Shown here piece after piece: positions 18,288 to 27,342 of a DNA stretch of 64,000 nt. The notes beneath the pieces are model-generated. The model was not told where the DNA came from. It worked only from the letters and a program-made list of their open reading frames with translations, and did no database searches. Source of the stretch: Sulfopaludibacter sp035606355 (lineage in GTDB: Bacteria; Acidobacteriota; Terriglobia; Bryobacterales; Bryobacteraceae); assembly GCA_035606355.1 (NCBI GenBank), contig DATNFO010000040.1:62001-126000 (forward strand), written 5' to 3'. A program made the translations under genes and the position numbers. Position 1 is the first letter of the stretch. The number at the start of each line of letters is the position of its first letter.

Positions 18288-18600
18288 CGTCGCGCTCCAT
18301 TCGCCTTTCGATGCACCTTTTACCGCTTCCTAACGGTCGCGGCTCCGTTAGCAGAATCAACTACATACGGAGCCGTGACCGTGAGGGAGCGGCAAACGGT
18401 GCCGGGTATCGGAGTGCGTTTGAGTGCGGCAATAAGCAATTCGATATTTTTCACAATCCCTGACGGAGCTGTGACCGTGACGGAGCGGTAAACGGTGCCG
18501 GGAATGCGAGTGCGTTTAGTTTTTAAGATTCAACCACATACGGAGCCGTGACCGTCAGGGAGCGGTAAAAGGTGCCGGGGATTCGAGTGCGTTTAGTTTT
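18288..18600. repeat. Dispersed hairpin repeat cluster, family D (one full and two half units)
   Basis: The leading 27 bases (CGTCGCGCTCCATTCGCC..., 18288-18314) are identical to the left end of the element at 36294. A hairpin follows with 30-base arms at 18319-18348 and 18367-18396 and an 18-base loop. The loop is nearly the reverse complement of the loop at 36413-36430. Two right-arm-only copies follow (about 18454-18517 and 18536-18600), each running into GGTGCCGGG and GAGTGCGTTTAGTTTTT. I see no coding frame in it. Confidence 0.8.
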
Positions 18601-18620
18601 TCGCAAGCCCAAAAGGTAAA

Positions 18621-18646
18621 GGCCCCGAGCTGGGTATCTCGGGGCC
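18621..18646. terminator. GC-rich hairpin
   Basis: GGCCCCGAG (18621-18629) pairs with CTCGGGGCC (18638-18646) across an eight-base loop. A second hairpin, TGGCGGTG/CACCGCCA at 18660-18685, follows. Both sit after the repeat cluster and before the PEP-CTERM gene. T tracts are lacking, so terminator function is a guess. Confidence 0.45.
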
Positions 18647-18753
18647 TGCACTCAGAGAGTGGCGGTGGGAGGGGACTCACCGCCAGGGATGCTGTCTGTA
18701 TTAATTTGATATTAGCAGTTTAAGAGCTTGTTGTCTACTATTGAGTAAAATAT

Positions 18754-18781
18754 TTTTGTATGTGGACTAAAACATACAAAA
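18754..18781 (+). promoter_or_regulatory. AT-rich perfect dyad upstream of the PEP-CTERM gene
   Basis: TTTTGTATGT (18754-18763) and ACATACAAAA (18772-18781) are perfect inverted copies with an eight-base spacer. They lie in an unusually AT-rich island (about 18700-18890) 110 bases before the gene. This could be a regulator-binding site or a hairpin. Confidence 0.45.
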
Positions 18782-18890
18782 CCTTGAACGTACGTCCCGA
18801 CACGAAATTTCGGGTACCAGCGTCCGTTTAGTACCAGAAACTCTTCCCGAAGCGTGCGCTATTTGCCATACTCTGTCGAGAGGAAATCCC

Positions 18891-19523
18891 GTGCGCTTCA
18901 ATTTCGGCACCATTGTGATGATTGCGGGCTGCTTGGCGGGTACCGCTAACGCCAACACCATCGCATACAACAACGACGTTACGAACCTGTCTCTGCAGAA
19001 CTGGGGCCGCTCTTTGGGGATGGACTTCCAGGTCAATACCCCGATCACGATCACTGCTCTCGGTGCGTTCGATAACGGCGTGCTCACGAACCTGAACGGC
19101 TCCGATGGCACCTCCGGCGTGACGGTGCTGATTTACGATCTCTCCAACCAGCAGCAGGTGGGTTCGAGTGTTACCTTCTCCGCGGCGAATTCGGGCACCC
19201 AGATCGGCGGAGACGCGTTTTTGCCGGTAAACTTCGTGCTGGCTCCGGGCTCCTATTCGGTGGTGGCGTGGAACGACATCAATTACAATTCGTTCGGCAC
19301 CCCGAATACGACCAGTCACCTGAATATGGGCGGCGGTGACATCACATTCATTGGCGATTCGCGCTACGATTTCTCGGCCGGCATTTTTCCCCAACAGCTC
19401 GATGGTGGTCCGGTGAATCGTTACGATGCGGGCACGTTTGAGTTCTCTCCGGAACCGGCTACCTTCTGCATGCTTGGCGGCGCGTTCCTGGGCTTCGGTC
19501 TGCTTCGGCGCCGCCGCGGCTAA
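18891..19523 (+). CDS. PEP-CTERM sorting-domain exported protein
   Basis: 210 residues from a GTG preceded by GAGAGGAAAT. A signal peptide ends near TANAN. The middle is a beta-rich domain (ITITALGAFDNGVLTNLNG, VTVLIYDLSNQQQVGSS, PGSYSVVAWND) of the kind seen in DUF4082-like surface proteins. The C-terminus is a classic PEP-CTERM tag: PEPATFCMLGG, a hydrophobic helix, and RRRRG. Such proteins are cut and anchored by an exosortase and are associated with exopolysaccharide or biofilm matrix. No exosortase gene lies in this window. Confidence 0.87.
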   Translation: MRFNFGTIVMIAGCLAGTANANTIAYNNDVTNLSLQNWGRSLGMDFQVNTPITITALGAFDNGVLTNLNGSDGTSGVTVLIYDLSNQQQVGSSVTFSAANSGTQIGGDAFLPVNFVLAPGSYSVVAWNDINYNSFGTPNTTSHLNMGGGDITFIGDSRYDFSAGIFPQQLDGGPVNRYDAGTFEFSPEPATFCMLGGAFLGFGLLRRRRG

Positions 19524-19536
19524 ACTCCTTTAGATT

Positions 19537-19564
19537 CGCGAGCGGTCTGGAGACCGATCGCGAC
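19537..19564. repeat. Palindromic repeat, family B copy 2
   Basis: GCGAGCGGTCTGGAGACCGA followed by TCGCGAC, an imperfect hairpin. It lies 14 bases after the PEP-CTERM stop. Confidence 0.6.
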
Positions 19565-19583
19565 TGAGTGATATGGTGGTCGG

Positions 19584-22247
19584 ATGCTTCGCGTGTCTGT
19601 TTGTGTTGCATTCCTTCCTCTCCTTCTGACCGCTCAGTCCTTCGAACCATCCACATACTCCGGTTTGCAATGGCGGATGATCGGGCCGTTCCGCGGGGGC
19701 CGCACGGTCGGCGCCGCGGGTATTGCATCGCAGCCGAACGTCTTTTACATCGGCGTCAACAATGGCGGCGTCTGGAAGACGGACGACGCGGGGCGCACGT
19801 GGAATCCTCTCTTCGATGCGCAGGATACGGGCTCGGTGGGCGCCATTGCGGTCGCGCCATCGGACCCGAAAATTCTCTACGTGGGCAGCGGCGAAGGGTT
19901 GCAGCGGCCGGACCTTTCGGTCGGCAACGGGATATACAAATCCACGGACGCGGGCGCCACCTGGACGCACCTCGGTTTGCGCGACGGGCAGCAGATTTCC
20001 GCAATCGCCGTAGACCCGCGCAATGCCAATCGATTGTTTGTGGCGGTGCTCGGGCATCCGTATGGACCGAACGCGGAGCGCGGGGTGTATCGCTCGACCG
20101 ATGGCGGTCAGCATTTAGAGCGGGTCTTATATAAGAACGAATACACGGGAGCGGTGGATCTCGCGTTCGATCCGGCGAATGCGCAGACCGTTTACGCGGT
20201 GCTGTGGCAGGCGCAGCAGGGTCCGTGGGAGAACGGCGTGTTTTCCGGGCCGGCGAGCGGGATCTTCAAATCAACGGATGGCGGCGCGAATTGGGCGCAG
20301 CTCACCGGCGGGCTGCCCACGTTCGCGCAGGGCCTGGGGCGGATCGGCATAGGGATCGCGCCGAGCGACGGCAGGCGCATGTACGCGCTGGTCGAAGCGG
20401 GCCGGGATGCCGGCGGCCTTTACCGCTCCGACGATGCGGGCGGAACGTGGCGGCGCGTCAACAATGAGATGCGCATTTACGGGCGCGGCAGCGATTTCGC
20501 CTGTGTGCGCGTAGACCCGCGCAACCCCGACACGATCTACGTCGCTAATACATCGACGTACCGGTCCACGGATGGCGGCGCGACGTTCACGGCGATCAAG
20601 GGCGCGCCGGGCGGCGACGACTACCACACCGTCTGGATTAATCCCGCGAATCCGGACATTATTCTGCTCGCCAGCGATCAGGGCGCAACCATCTCCGTGA
20701 ATCACGGGCGCACGTGGAGTTCCTGGTACAACCAGCCGACGGCGCAGTTTTACCACGTGATCACGGACAATCAGTTTCCGTATTGGGTGTATGGCGGACA
20801 GCAGGAAAGCGGGTCGGCGGGCGTCGCGAGCCGCGGGAACGATGGCGCGATCACGTTCCGGGACTGGCATCCGGTGGGCGCGGAAGAGTACGCGTACCTC
20901 GCGCCCGATCCGCTGAATCCGGACATCATTTACGGCGGCCGCACCACACGGTACAACCGCAGGACGGGCACGGTGGAAGATGTCGCGCCGAAGGGGAGTT
21001 ATCGGTTTCTTCGCACGGCGCCGCTGATGTTCTCGCCGGTGAATCCGCATGTGCTGTACCTCGGCGCGCAGATGGTGCTGAAGACAACGAACGGCGGCCA
21101 GACGTGGCAGCCCATCAGCGGAGATCTTTCACGCGCGACCTACGCTCTGCCGCCGAGTGTCGCGGGATATCCGGAAGCGGCGCAGAAACAGGCCACACGG
21201 CGCGGTGTGGTGTATTCGCTGGGGCCTTCCTATCTCGATGAGAACGTACTCTGGGCGGGCACCGACGATGGGCTCATCCACGTGACGCGTGATGGCGGCA
21301 AGGCGTGGAAAGACGTAACTCCGCCGGGACTCGCGCCGTGGAGCAAGGTGGCGCAACTGGATGCCGGACATTTCGACACGGCAACCGCGTACGCCGCGAT
21401 CAACCGTTTACGGGTCGACGATCTGAAGCCGCACATATACCGCACGCACGATTACGGCGCCACCTGGCAGGAGATCACGCGCGGGATTCCGGATTCGCCG
21501 GTGAATACGGTGCGCGAGGACCCGGTGCGCAAGGGACTGCTGTACGCCGGCACGGAGGCCGCGGTGTACGTATCCTTCAACGACGGCGACGACTGGCGTC
21601 CGCTGCGGCTGAATATGCCTGCCACTTCGATCCGAGACCTGGTGGTACATGACGACGACCTGGTGGTGGGCACGCACGGCCGCGGGTTTTGGATTCTGGA
21701 CGATATCTCTCCGTTGCGACAGCTTACCCCGGAAGTAACCGCGGCGGGGGCGCACTTATTCGCTCCGCGAGTGACTTACCGGGTGGCGAGAGACACGAAT
21801 ACCGATACGCCTCTGCCGCCGGAAGAGCCCGCGGGCAAGAATCCTCCCGACGGCGCGGTTCTGTATTACTGGTTGAAACAGCCGGGGGCGGTGGCGATCG
21901 AGATTGCCGATGGCGACGGGAAGGTGGTGCGGCGGTATTCGAGCGAGGACCGGCCGGAGCCGGTCGACCGGTCGGTGAATGTGCCGCTGTACTGGATCAG
22001 GCCGTTTCAGCCGCTGCCTGCGACGGCGGGAATGCATCGCTTCGTGTGGGACCTGCACGCCGCCGCAACGGGCGAGGCTGGACGCCGCGAATTCGAGTAT
22101 CCCATCTCTGCGATTTACGGAGATACACCCGGTCGGCAGGGTGAATGGATGCCGCCCGGCACTTATACGGTGCGGCTCACGGCAGGCGGACGCACTTACA
22201 CACAACAGTTACTGGTTAAGCCCGACCCCCGGGAGGCGGTGCAGTGA
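19584..22247 (+). CDS. Secreted BNR-repeat (sortilin/VPS10-like) propeller protein
   Basis: 887 residues with signal peptide MLRVSVCVAFLPLLLTAQ. The start of the domain (WRMIGPFRGGRTVGAAGIAS) and many BNR/Asp-box repeats (GGVWKTDDAGRTW, GIYKSTDAGATW, GVYRSTDGG, GIFKSTDGGANW, TYRSTDGGATF, DDGLIHVTRDGGKAW) mark the family often annotated as glycosyl hydrolase or sortilin-like. A C-terminal Ig-like section (from about 740) ends in PGTYTVRLTAGGRTY. The enzymatic role is unproven. It overlaps the esterase-like gene by four bases (GTGA), so the two are translationally coupled. Confidence 0.85.
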   Translation: MLRVSVCVAFLPLLLTAQSFEPSTYSGLQWRMIGPFRGGRTVGAAGIASQPNVFYIGVNNGGVWKTDDAGRTWNPLFDAQDTGSVGAIAVAPSDPKILYVGSGEGLQRPDLSVGNGIYKSTDAGATWTHLGLRDGQQISAIAVDPRNANRLFVAVLGHPYGPNAERGVYRSTDGGQHLERVLYKNEYTGAVDLAFDPANAQTVYAVLWQAQQGPWENGVFSGPASGIFKSTDGGANWAQLTGGLPTFAQGLGRIGIGIAPSDGRRMYALVEAGRDAGGLYRSDDAGGTWRRVNNEMRIYGRGSDFACVRVDPRNPDTIYVANTSTYRSTDGGATFTAIKGAPGGDDYHTVWINPANPDIILLASDQGATISVNHGRTWSSWYNQPTAQFYHVITDNQFPYWVYGGQQESGSAGVASRGNDGAITFRDWHPVGAEEYAYLAPDPLNPDIIYGGRTTRYNRRTGTVEDVAPKGSYRFLRTAPLMFSPVNPHVLYLGAQMVLKTTNGGQTWQPISGDLSRATYALPPSVAGYPEAAQKQATRRGVVYSLGPSYLDENVLWAGTDDGLIHVTRDGGKAWKDVTPPGLAPWSKVAQLDAGHFDTATAYAAINRLRVDDLKPHIYRTHDYGATWQEITRGIPDSPVNTVREDPVRKGLLYAGTEAAVYVSFNDGDDWRPLRLNMPATSIRDLVVHDDDLVVGTHGRGFWILDDISPLRQLTPEVTAAGAHLFAPRVTYRVARDTNTDTPLPPEEPAGKNPPDGAVLYYWLKQPGAVAIEIADGDGKVVRRYSSEDRPEPVDRSVNVPLYWIRPFQPLPATAGMHRFVWDLHAAATGEAGRREFEYPISAIYGDTPGRQGEWMPPGTYTVRLTAGGRTYTQQLLVKPDPREAVQ

Positions 22248-24118
22248 AGTTATTGCTTACTTTGGCGGCGTTTGCGGCCGTGGCAACGGCGCAGACCAAG
22301 CAGGTGCCGCCACCGGGGATTGCGATCGGGGCTGGCGATCGCGCCGAACTGCAGGCCGGGCTCGATCATCTTCGCGGGGAGATTGCAAGGCTGAAAGGCA
22401 ACCCGCTGCTGCCGGACGTCGAGATCTACAGCGAAGCGGTCCGATACGCGCTGCAGTACAACGAATTCTTCAAGGCGGACGAGGTGGGCAAGGCGCGTGC
22501 GCTGCTGCAACACGGGGAAGAGCGCGCGGCTGCACTGGCTGCTGGAAAGGCGCCCTGGACTACTGCCACGGGCCTCATCGTACGAGGCTATATATCGAAA
22601 ATCGACAAGAGCGTGCAGCCGTACGGGCTCGTTATGCCGGCTTCGTACTCGCCGGAAGTTCCGCACCGGTGGCGGCTGGATGCGTGGTTCCATGGCCGCA
22701 ACGAGACGCTCAGCGAAGTCAACTTTCTGGCGGACCGGGAGAAGAATAAGGGAGAGTTCACGCCTCGCGACACGATTGTGCTCCACTTATACGGACGTTT
22801 CTGCAACGCGAGTAAGTTCGCGGGCCAAGTGGATTTCTTCGAAGCGCTGAACGACGTGAAGCGGCACTATGCGATTGACGAGGACCGGATTCTGGTGCGC
22901 GGTTTCAGCATGGGAGGCGCGTCGGCGTGGCATATCGGCGCGCATTACGCGGGGCTGTGGGCCGCGGTAGCGCCGGGAGCGGGTTTCAGCGAGACCATGC
23001 AATATCAGAAACTGCATACCTCCGGTCCCGGAGCGCCGCCCGAATGGGAGCAGAAGCTGTTCCACTTATACGACGCAGTGGATTATGCGGCGAATCTATA
23101 TAACACGGTAACTGTGGCTTACAACGGCGAACTCGATCCGCAGAAGCAGGCCGCGGACATAATGGAACGCGCCATGAGCGAGGAAGGCATGCGGCTCATG
23201 CGGATTACCGGTCCGCAGACGCAGCACAAGTACCATCCGGATTCGAAAGTGGAGATCGATCGCATTCTGGATGCCGCCGCCCGGCGCGGGCGCGATCCGT
23301 ATCCGCGGACGCTGAGGTTCACCACATGGACGCTGGCGTATAACCGGATGAAGTGGCTTACCGTGGATGCTCTGGGCGAACACTGGCAGCGTGCGCGCGT
23401 AGATGCAGACATCACAGGGGATTCAGCCGTGACGCTCCGGACGACCAACGTGACGGCGCTGACGCTGGAGTTTGAGCCTGGCGGCTGCCCGCTGAACGTG
23501 GCGAGCAAGGTGGGAGTAACGCTGGACGGCCAGACCGTCACGGCGCCGGGTCCCATGTCCGACCGGTCCTGGATCGCGCATTTCCGGAAAGCGGGGCCGC
23601 GGTGGACGGTGGCGGATTCCGCGGAAATGCCGGGCCTGCACAAGCGGCATGGACTGCAAGGACCTATCGACGACGCTTTTCTGGACAGCTTCGTTTTTGT
23701 GACGCCGACGGGCACGCCCGCGGATTGGGTGAAGACGGAAGAAGCGGAGGCCATCCGGCAGTGGCGCACTCAGTTTCGCGGAGAGCCGCAAGTGCGCACG
23801 GACCGGGATTTGACGGAGGCCGATATCGCGAGCAGCAACCTGATTCTTTGGGGCGACCCGGAAAGCAACCGGATCATCCAGCGAATCGCGGACCGGCTGC
23901 CGGTGAAGTGGAGCGCGGGCACGATACCCGTTCTGATTTATCCGAATCCCTTAAACCCGAAGAAGTACGTTGTACTGAACAGCGGTTTCACGTTTGCCGC
24001 AGCGGCGAATTCCAGCAACGCGAGGCAGACGCCGAAGCTGCCGGACTGGGCGATTCGGGACGCCGCAGGCAGAGTGATATCGGCCGGGTTCTTCAACGAA
24101 GAGTGGGGCTATCGCTGA
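22244..24118 (+). CDS. Secreted alpha/beta-hydrolase, prolyl-oligopeptidase/esterase-like
   Basis: 624 residues from a GTG that overlaps the upstream stop. Signal peptide MKLLLTLAAFAAVATAQ. An N-terminal helical region is followed by a hydrolase core: YGLVMPASYSP, LDAWFHGR (oxyanion-hole region) and the nucleophile elbow GFSMGGASAW at about 222-231. The late part (from about 450) is a beta-rich domain ending with a Rossmann-like stretch. The family includes S9-type peptidases and PHB-depolymerase-like esterases, so substrate is open. Its stop overlaps the convergent KDG-kinase gene by ten bases. Confidence 0.78.
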   Translation: MKLLLTLAAFAAVATAQTKQVPPPGIAIGAGDRAELQAGLDHLRGEIARLKGNPLLPDVEIYSEAVRYALQYNEFFKADEVGKARALLQHGEERAAALAAGKAPWTTATGLIVRGYISKIDKSVQPYGLVMPASYSPEVPHRWRLDAWFHGRNETLSEVNFLADREKNKGEFTPRDTIVLHLYGRFCNASKFAGQVDFFEALNDVKRHYAIDEDRILVRGFSMGGASAWHIGAHYAGLWAAVAPGAGFSETMQYQKLHTSGPGAPPEWEQKLFHLYDAVDYAANLYNTVTVAYNGELDPQKQAADIMERAMSEEGMRLMRITGPQTQHKYHPDSKVEIDRILDAAARRGRDPYPRTLRFTTWTLAYNRMKWLTVDALGEHWQRARVDADITGDSAVTLRTTNVTALTLEFEPGGCPLNVASKVGVTLDGQTVTAPGPMSDRSWIAHFRKAGPRWTVADSAEMPGLHKRHGLQGPIDDAFLDSFVFVTPTGTPADWVKTEEAEAIRQWRTQFRGEPQVRTDRDLTEADIASSNLILWGDPESNRIIQRIADRLPVKWSAGTIPVLIYPNPLNPKKYVVLNSGFTFAAAANSSNARQTPKLPDWAIRDAAGRVISAGFFNEEWGYR

Positions 24119-25140
24119 ACGCGTCCGGAGCCGCCGCCTTTGAGCAGGCTATTCACTTCATCGACTGTGACGCGGTTGAAATCGCCGATCACAGAGTGCT
24201 TCAGGCAACTCGCCGCGACGGCGAACTCCAACGCTTGCGCGTGGTCCTCTAATGCCAGCATGCCGTAGATGAGGCCGGCTGCGAAGCTATCGCCGCCGCC
24301 GACGCGATCCACGATGTGCGTGATTTCGTAGTGTCGGCTGGTGAGGAACTTCGACCGGTCATTGAGGCAAGCGCCCCAGCCATTGTGCGATGCGCTGTGC
24401 GATTCGCGCAGGGTGACGGCGATGGCTTTGAGCGTTCCGAATTCCTCCAGCACGCGAACGGTCAGCTTCTCGTACGCCGAGTGGTCCAACTTGCCCGATT
24501 CGACGTCAACGGAAGCCGCAATCCCCAGAGCTTTCTGCACATCTTCTTCATTGGCGATCGCGATATCGACATACTGCACGAGCTCGCGCATGACTTCCGA
24601 AGCCTGCTTCCCGTATTTCCAGAGGTTCTTGCGATAGTTCAGGTCGCAGGAAACGGTGAGGCCTTTCTCTCTGGCGCGCTTTGCTCCTTCGATGGAAAGC
24701 GCTGCCGCGCCGGCGCTCAGCGCGGGCGTGATGCCGGTGACGTGGAACCAGCCCGCGCCCTGCAGCGTTGCGTCCCAATCGATATCGCCCGGCTGCGCCT
24801 GCGCGATGGAGCTGTAATCGCGGTCGTAGACCACTTTGGAGGCGCGCTGATTGGCGCCCGCTTCCAGGAAGTAAATGCCGACGCGGCCTTTACGCCGCAC
24901 GATCTTCGAAGTGTCTACGCCGAAGCGGCGCAATTCGGAAACGGCGGCATCGGCGATGGCGTTTTCAGGCAGAGCGGTGACGAAGCTCGCGGGCACTCCG
25001 AAGGCGGCGAGGGACACGGCGACGTTGGCTTCACCGCCGCCAAAGGTCGCCTGAAATTGCGGCGTTTGCAGAAAACGCTCGAACCCCGGCGGGGCGAGCC
25101 GGAGCATGATTTCTCCGAAAGTAACAACGTGAGTGTTCAT
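24109..25140 (-). CDS. kdgK: 2-keto-3-deoxygluconate kinase-like PfkB sugar kinase
   Basis: 343 residues from the ATG at 25140 (MNTHVVTFGEIMLRLAPPG). The longer frame to 25257 runs into the divergent BON gene. PfkB signature 1 is visible (FGGGEANVAVSLAAFG), as are the KDG-kinase-like substrate loop (GRVGIYFLEAGANQRASKV) and signature 2 with the catalytic aspartate (DRVGGGDSFAAGL). The reaction is ATP plus KDG to KDPG in hexuronate (pectin, alginate) and Entner-Doudoroff catabolism. That fits the GH28 and GH106-CE15 genes elsewhere in the window. Another PfkB specificity cannot be excluded. Confidence 0.82.
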   Translation of the reverse strand: MNTHVVTFGEIMLRLAPPGFERFLQTPQFQATFGGGEANVAVSLAAFGVPASFVTALPENAIADAAVSELRRFGVDTSKIVRRKGRVGIYFLEAGANQRASKVVYDRDYSSIAQAQPGDIDWDATLQGAGWFHVTGITPALSAGAAALSIEGAKRAREKGLTVSCDLNYRKNLWKYGKQASEVMRELVQYVDIAIANEEDVQKALGIAASVDVESGKLDHSAYEKLTVRVLEEFGTLKAIAVTLRESHSASHNGWGACLNDRSKFLTSRHYEITHIVDRVGGGDSFAAGLIYGMLALEDHAQALEFAVAASCLKHSVIGDFNRVTVDEVNSLLKGGGSGRVQR

Positions 25141-25229
25141 TGTTTTCGAAAGCTCAGTATAGCTTTGGATGAAGCCGTCCAGTGGGCTGGTAGCTGCAAT
25201 CTGCGTATACGGAGAAGGAGTGAGCACGC

Positions 25230-25769
25230 ATGACTCTGAAATTGTCTTTTGTCGCACTTGCGTTGGCAGGCCTGATCGGCTGCGCGAATAACCGCGCGCC
25301 GGACGTAGCGGGGAAAGTCAGAGACTCGCTGAAGCAGGCGGGTTTGAATAGCGTCACGGTATCGCAGGATCGCGATAAGGGCGTGGTCACGTTGGGCGGC
25401 AACGTGGCGCAAGCGGAGCAGAAGTCCCAGGCGGAGCAGATCGCGCAACCACTGGTGGGCGGGCAGGTGGTGGCCAATGAGATCGCAGTGTTGCCGAAGG
25501 GCGACAGCGCGGCACGCGCGGTGGATTCGGACCTCGACAAAGGCATTGAAGCGAACCTGGATGCCGCGCTCGCGCAATCGAACATCAAAGGGGTCCGGCA
25601 CAGCACAAAGAACGGCGTGGTTACGCTGAAGGGCGAGCTGGCAACGCCGCAGATGCGTGCGGACATCGAGCGGATGGCGACCGGAGTCCCGAATGTGCAG
25701 CAGGTTGTCAATGAGATCGAGGTGAAAAACCAGAGGGCTACCAGTTCTTCGGCCGACCGGTCGCGGTGA
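25230..25769 (+). CDS. BON-domain lipoprotein
   Basis: 179 residues. The lipobox LIGC places a lipidated cysteine at 18. Two BON domains follow: about 28-88 (VRDSLKQAGLNSVTVSQD, KGVVTLGGNV) and about 105-168 (NGVVTLKGELATPQM, VPNVQQVVNEIEVKNQ). BON domains bind phospholipid or peptidoglycan-associated surfaces and are typical of OsmY/DolP-like envelope stress proteins. The upstream GGAGAAGGAG serves as ribosome site. It is divergent from kdgK and convergent with the porin gene across a repeat-filled gap. Confidence 0.87.
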   Translation: MTLKLSFVALALAGLIGCANNRAPDVAGKVRDSLKQAGLNSVTVSQDRDKGVVTLGGNVAQAEQKSQAEQIAQPLVGGQVVANEIAVLPKGDSAARAVDSDLDKGIEANLDAALAQSNIKGVRHSTKNGVVTLKGELATPQMRADIERMATGVPNVQQVVNEIEVKNQRATSSSADRSR

Positions 25770-25771
25770 AG

Positions 25772-25966
25772 TGAGTCGGCGCTCCGCGCCGATGGGCGAA
25801 CTCCGTTCGCCGCAACGGGAAAGATTCCTGTTGCCACGTGCCGACAGTAATCCTTCCTGTCGGGTCGCGCGGAGCGCGACTGCTCGCGGATTAAGGGTGA
25901 AATGGCCAAATTCCAGGAGTCGGCGCTCCGCGCCGATTTGGGACCGGGCAGGAGCCCGGCGGATAC
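25772..25966. repeat. Cluster of palindromic repeats (families A and C)
   Basis: The 200-base gap between convergent genes is almost wholly repeats. GAGTCGGCGCTCCGCGCCGAT occurs twice (minus one base, near 25774 and 25919). A family C unit at 25837-25889 (GTGCCGACAG...CCTGTCGGGTCGCGC) is the inverted form of 53677-53727. A family A unit (GGGACCGGGCAGGAGCCCGG) closes it. No coding frame is evident. Confidence 0.75.
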
Positions 25967-25971
25967 TAGCG

Positions 25972-27285
25972 CTACCGGCCGGCGGTGACGTGGAGCCTGA
26001 GAGAGGGCGCCCAAACCGGTCCGCGGTCCCGGTTGTAGGCGGGGTTGGCGATGTGCTGCAGGTCCAGTGAGACGAACAAATGGCCGGTCAGCTTTGCCTG
26101 GTAATAGGTTTCGCTGGTGGTTTCCCGACCGTAACGAAGGGCTCCGTCCCCGATCAGGAAATCCAGGCCGCCGCGTGAAAGATACGCGGCGTGCACGGCG
26201 CTGAGGCCTGCGGCAGTGACCTCCGTTGCGATGGTGTCGTTCGGCCGGTTCCATCGTGACCCGTCCAGGGAGACGCCGATGGTGGCGAGGCGGTCCATCA
26301 CCGTGAACGCGAAACTCTCCGTTTTACCGTCATTCCATCCGAGGCGGCTGAAAAGGCCGAGCCCCTTGGCGATCTCCTGGTCCGCGCTCATTCCGAAGCC
26401 GTACTTCAGGGCGCCGATGCGGCGGGTGGCAGTGACGTCCGGGCGTCCGGGCATGCGCAACGCGCCGGCGTAGCTGCCCATATCGCCGCGATTCTGGTAA
26501 TGCAGCACGCGGACTGCGCCTTCGTGGCCGCTGAAGTTGGTGCGGTATTCGCCCTCAAACATATCCGAACGATCGCGGAACAGGCGCCGATCGAAGCGCA
26601 GGCCGTTGGCTACGCGAGGCATCGCGGCGCTACCATAGCGCGCGCTCCACCGGCGGGTGTGAAACTCGTGCACCCAGCCCCAGGTGTAGCCGCGCGTATC
26701 GGCGGGGTAATCCCACGCGCCGTTGTACATCACCGCCCAGCCCATGAACTGCGTGCGAGGATCGTGGGAATAGCGGTTCTGGTCGAAGAAATCGGTGACG
26801 GTGAAACGTCCGGCGACGATGGTGTAGCGCGTCATGGGGCGGGCATTGCCGAGCTGATTCTCGTCACTCTCCCGCTTTTCCATTTCCGGGCCGAAGCCGA
26901 AGTCGTGCTGCACGTAGACGCGGGCCAGATATGGTTTCGGCGTGGCGGTGGCGACGCGCGGCATTTCTCCGTTGGGAAAATTCGCGATTCCGGTGGTGCC
27001 GCTGAAAGCGCGGCCGCCGGCGATCTCGGGGTCGAAATAGAATTGCGTGTGTTTCGCCGCCTGCCATCCGAAGAATAGAGTGCTCGTTAGCGAAACTTCC
27101 GCCTCGGCGTGCGCGGCCAGACTGAGCGGACCCGAATACGCCGCGTCGAAGGCGGGATGAAACTGCCCGATCGAAGTGGCTTGAAAGAACAGGTTCCATT
27201 TCTGCGCGTCATCGTCAGTGTTCTGGGTCTGCGCGTGGCAGGCTGCAACGGCGAGTAAGAGGAGAAAACGCGGCATCATTTTCAT
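25972..27285 (-). CDS. OprB-like carbohydrate-selective porin
   Basis: 437 residues from the ATG at 27285 (MKMMPRFLLLLAVAACHAQ gives a signal peptide). The much longer frame upstream overlaps the serine-hydrolase gene on the other strand and is discarded. The body has the beta-barrel pattern of OprB-type porins: WNLFFQATSIGQFHPAF, AHAEAEVSLTSTLFFGW, RYTIVAGRFTVTDFFDQNRY, IAKGLGLFSRLGWNDGKTES and the C-terminal SLRLHVTAG. It would pass sugars through the outer membrane. It starts 45 bases from the divergent serine hydrolase-NamZ gene. Confidence 0.78.
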   Translation of the reverse strand: MKMMPRFLLLLAVAACHAQTQNTDDDAQKWNLFFQATSIGQFHPAFDAAYSGPLSLAAHAEAEVSLTSTLFFGWQAAKHTQFYFDPEIAGGRAFSGTTGIANFPNGEMPRVATATPKPYLARVYVQHDFGFGPEMEKRESDENQLGNARPMTRYTIVAGRFTVTDFFDQNRYSHDPRTQFMGWAVMYNGAWDYPADTRGYTWGWVHEFHTRRWSARYGSAAMPRVANGLRFDRRLFRDRSDMFEGEYRTNFSGHEGAVRVLHYQNRGDMGSYAGALRMPGRPDVTATRRIGALKYGFGMSADQEIAKGLGLFSRLGWNDGKTESFAFTVMDRLATIGVSLDGSRWNRPNDTIATEVTAAGLSAVHAAYLSRGGLDFLIGDGALRYGRETTSETYYQAKLTGHLFVSLDLQHIANPAYNRDRGPVWAPSLRLHVTAGR

Positions 27286-27342
27286 TTTGCCGGAATCGCG
27301 GGTCCACGAACCGTGAAAAAACGATGACATATGATAGAGGAT

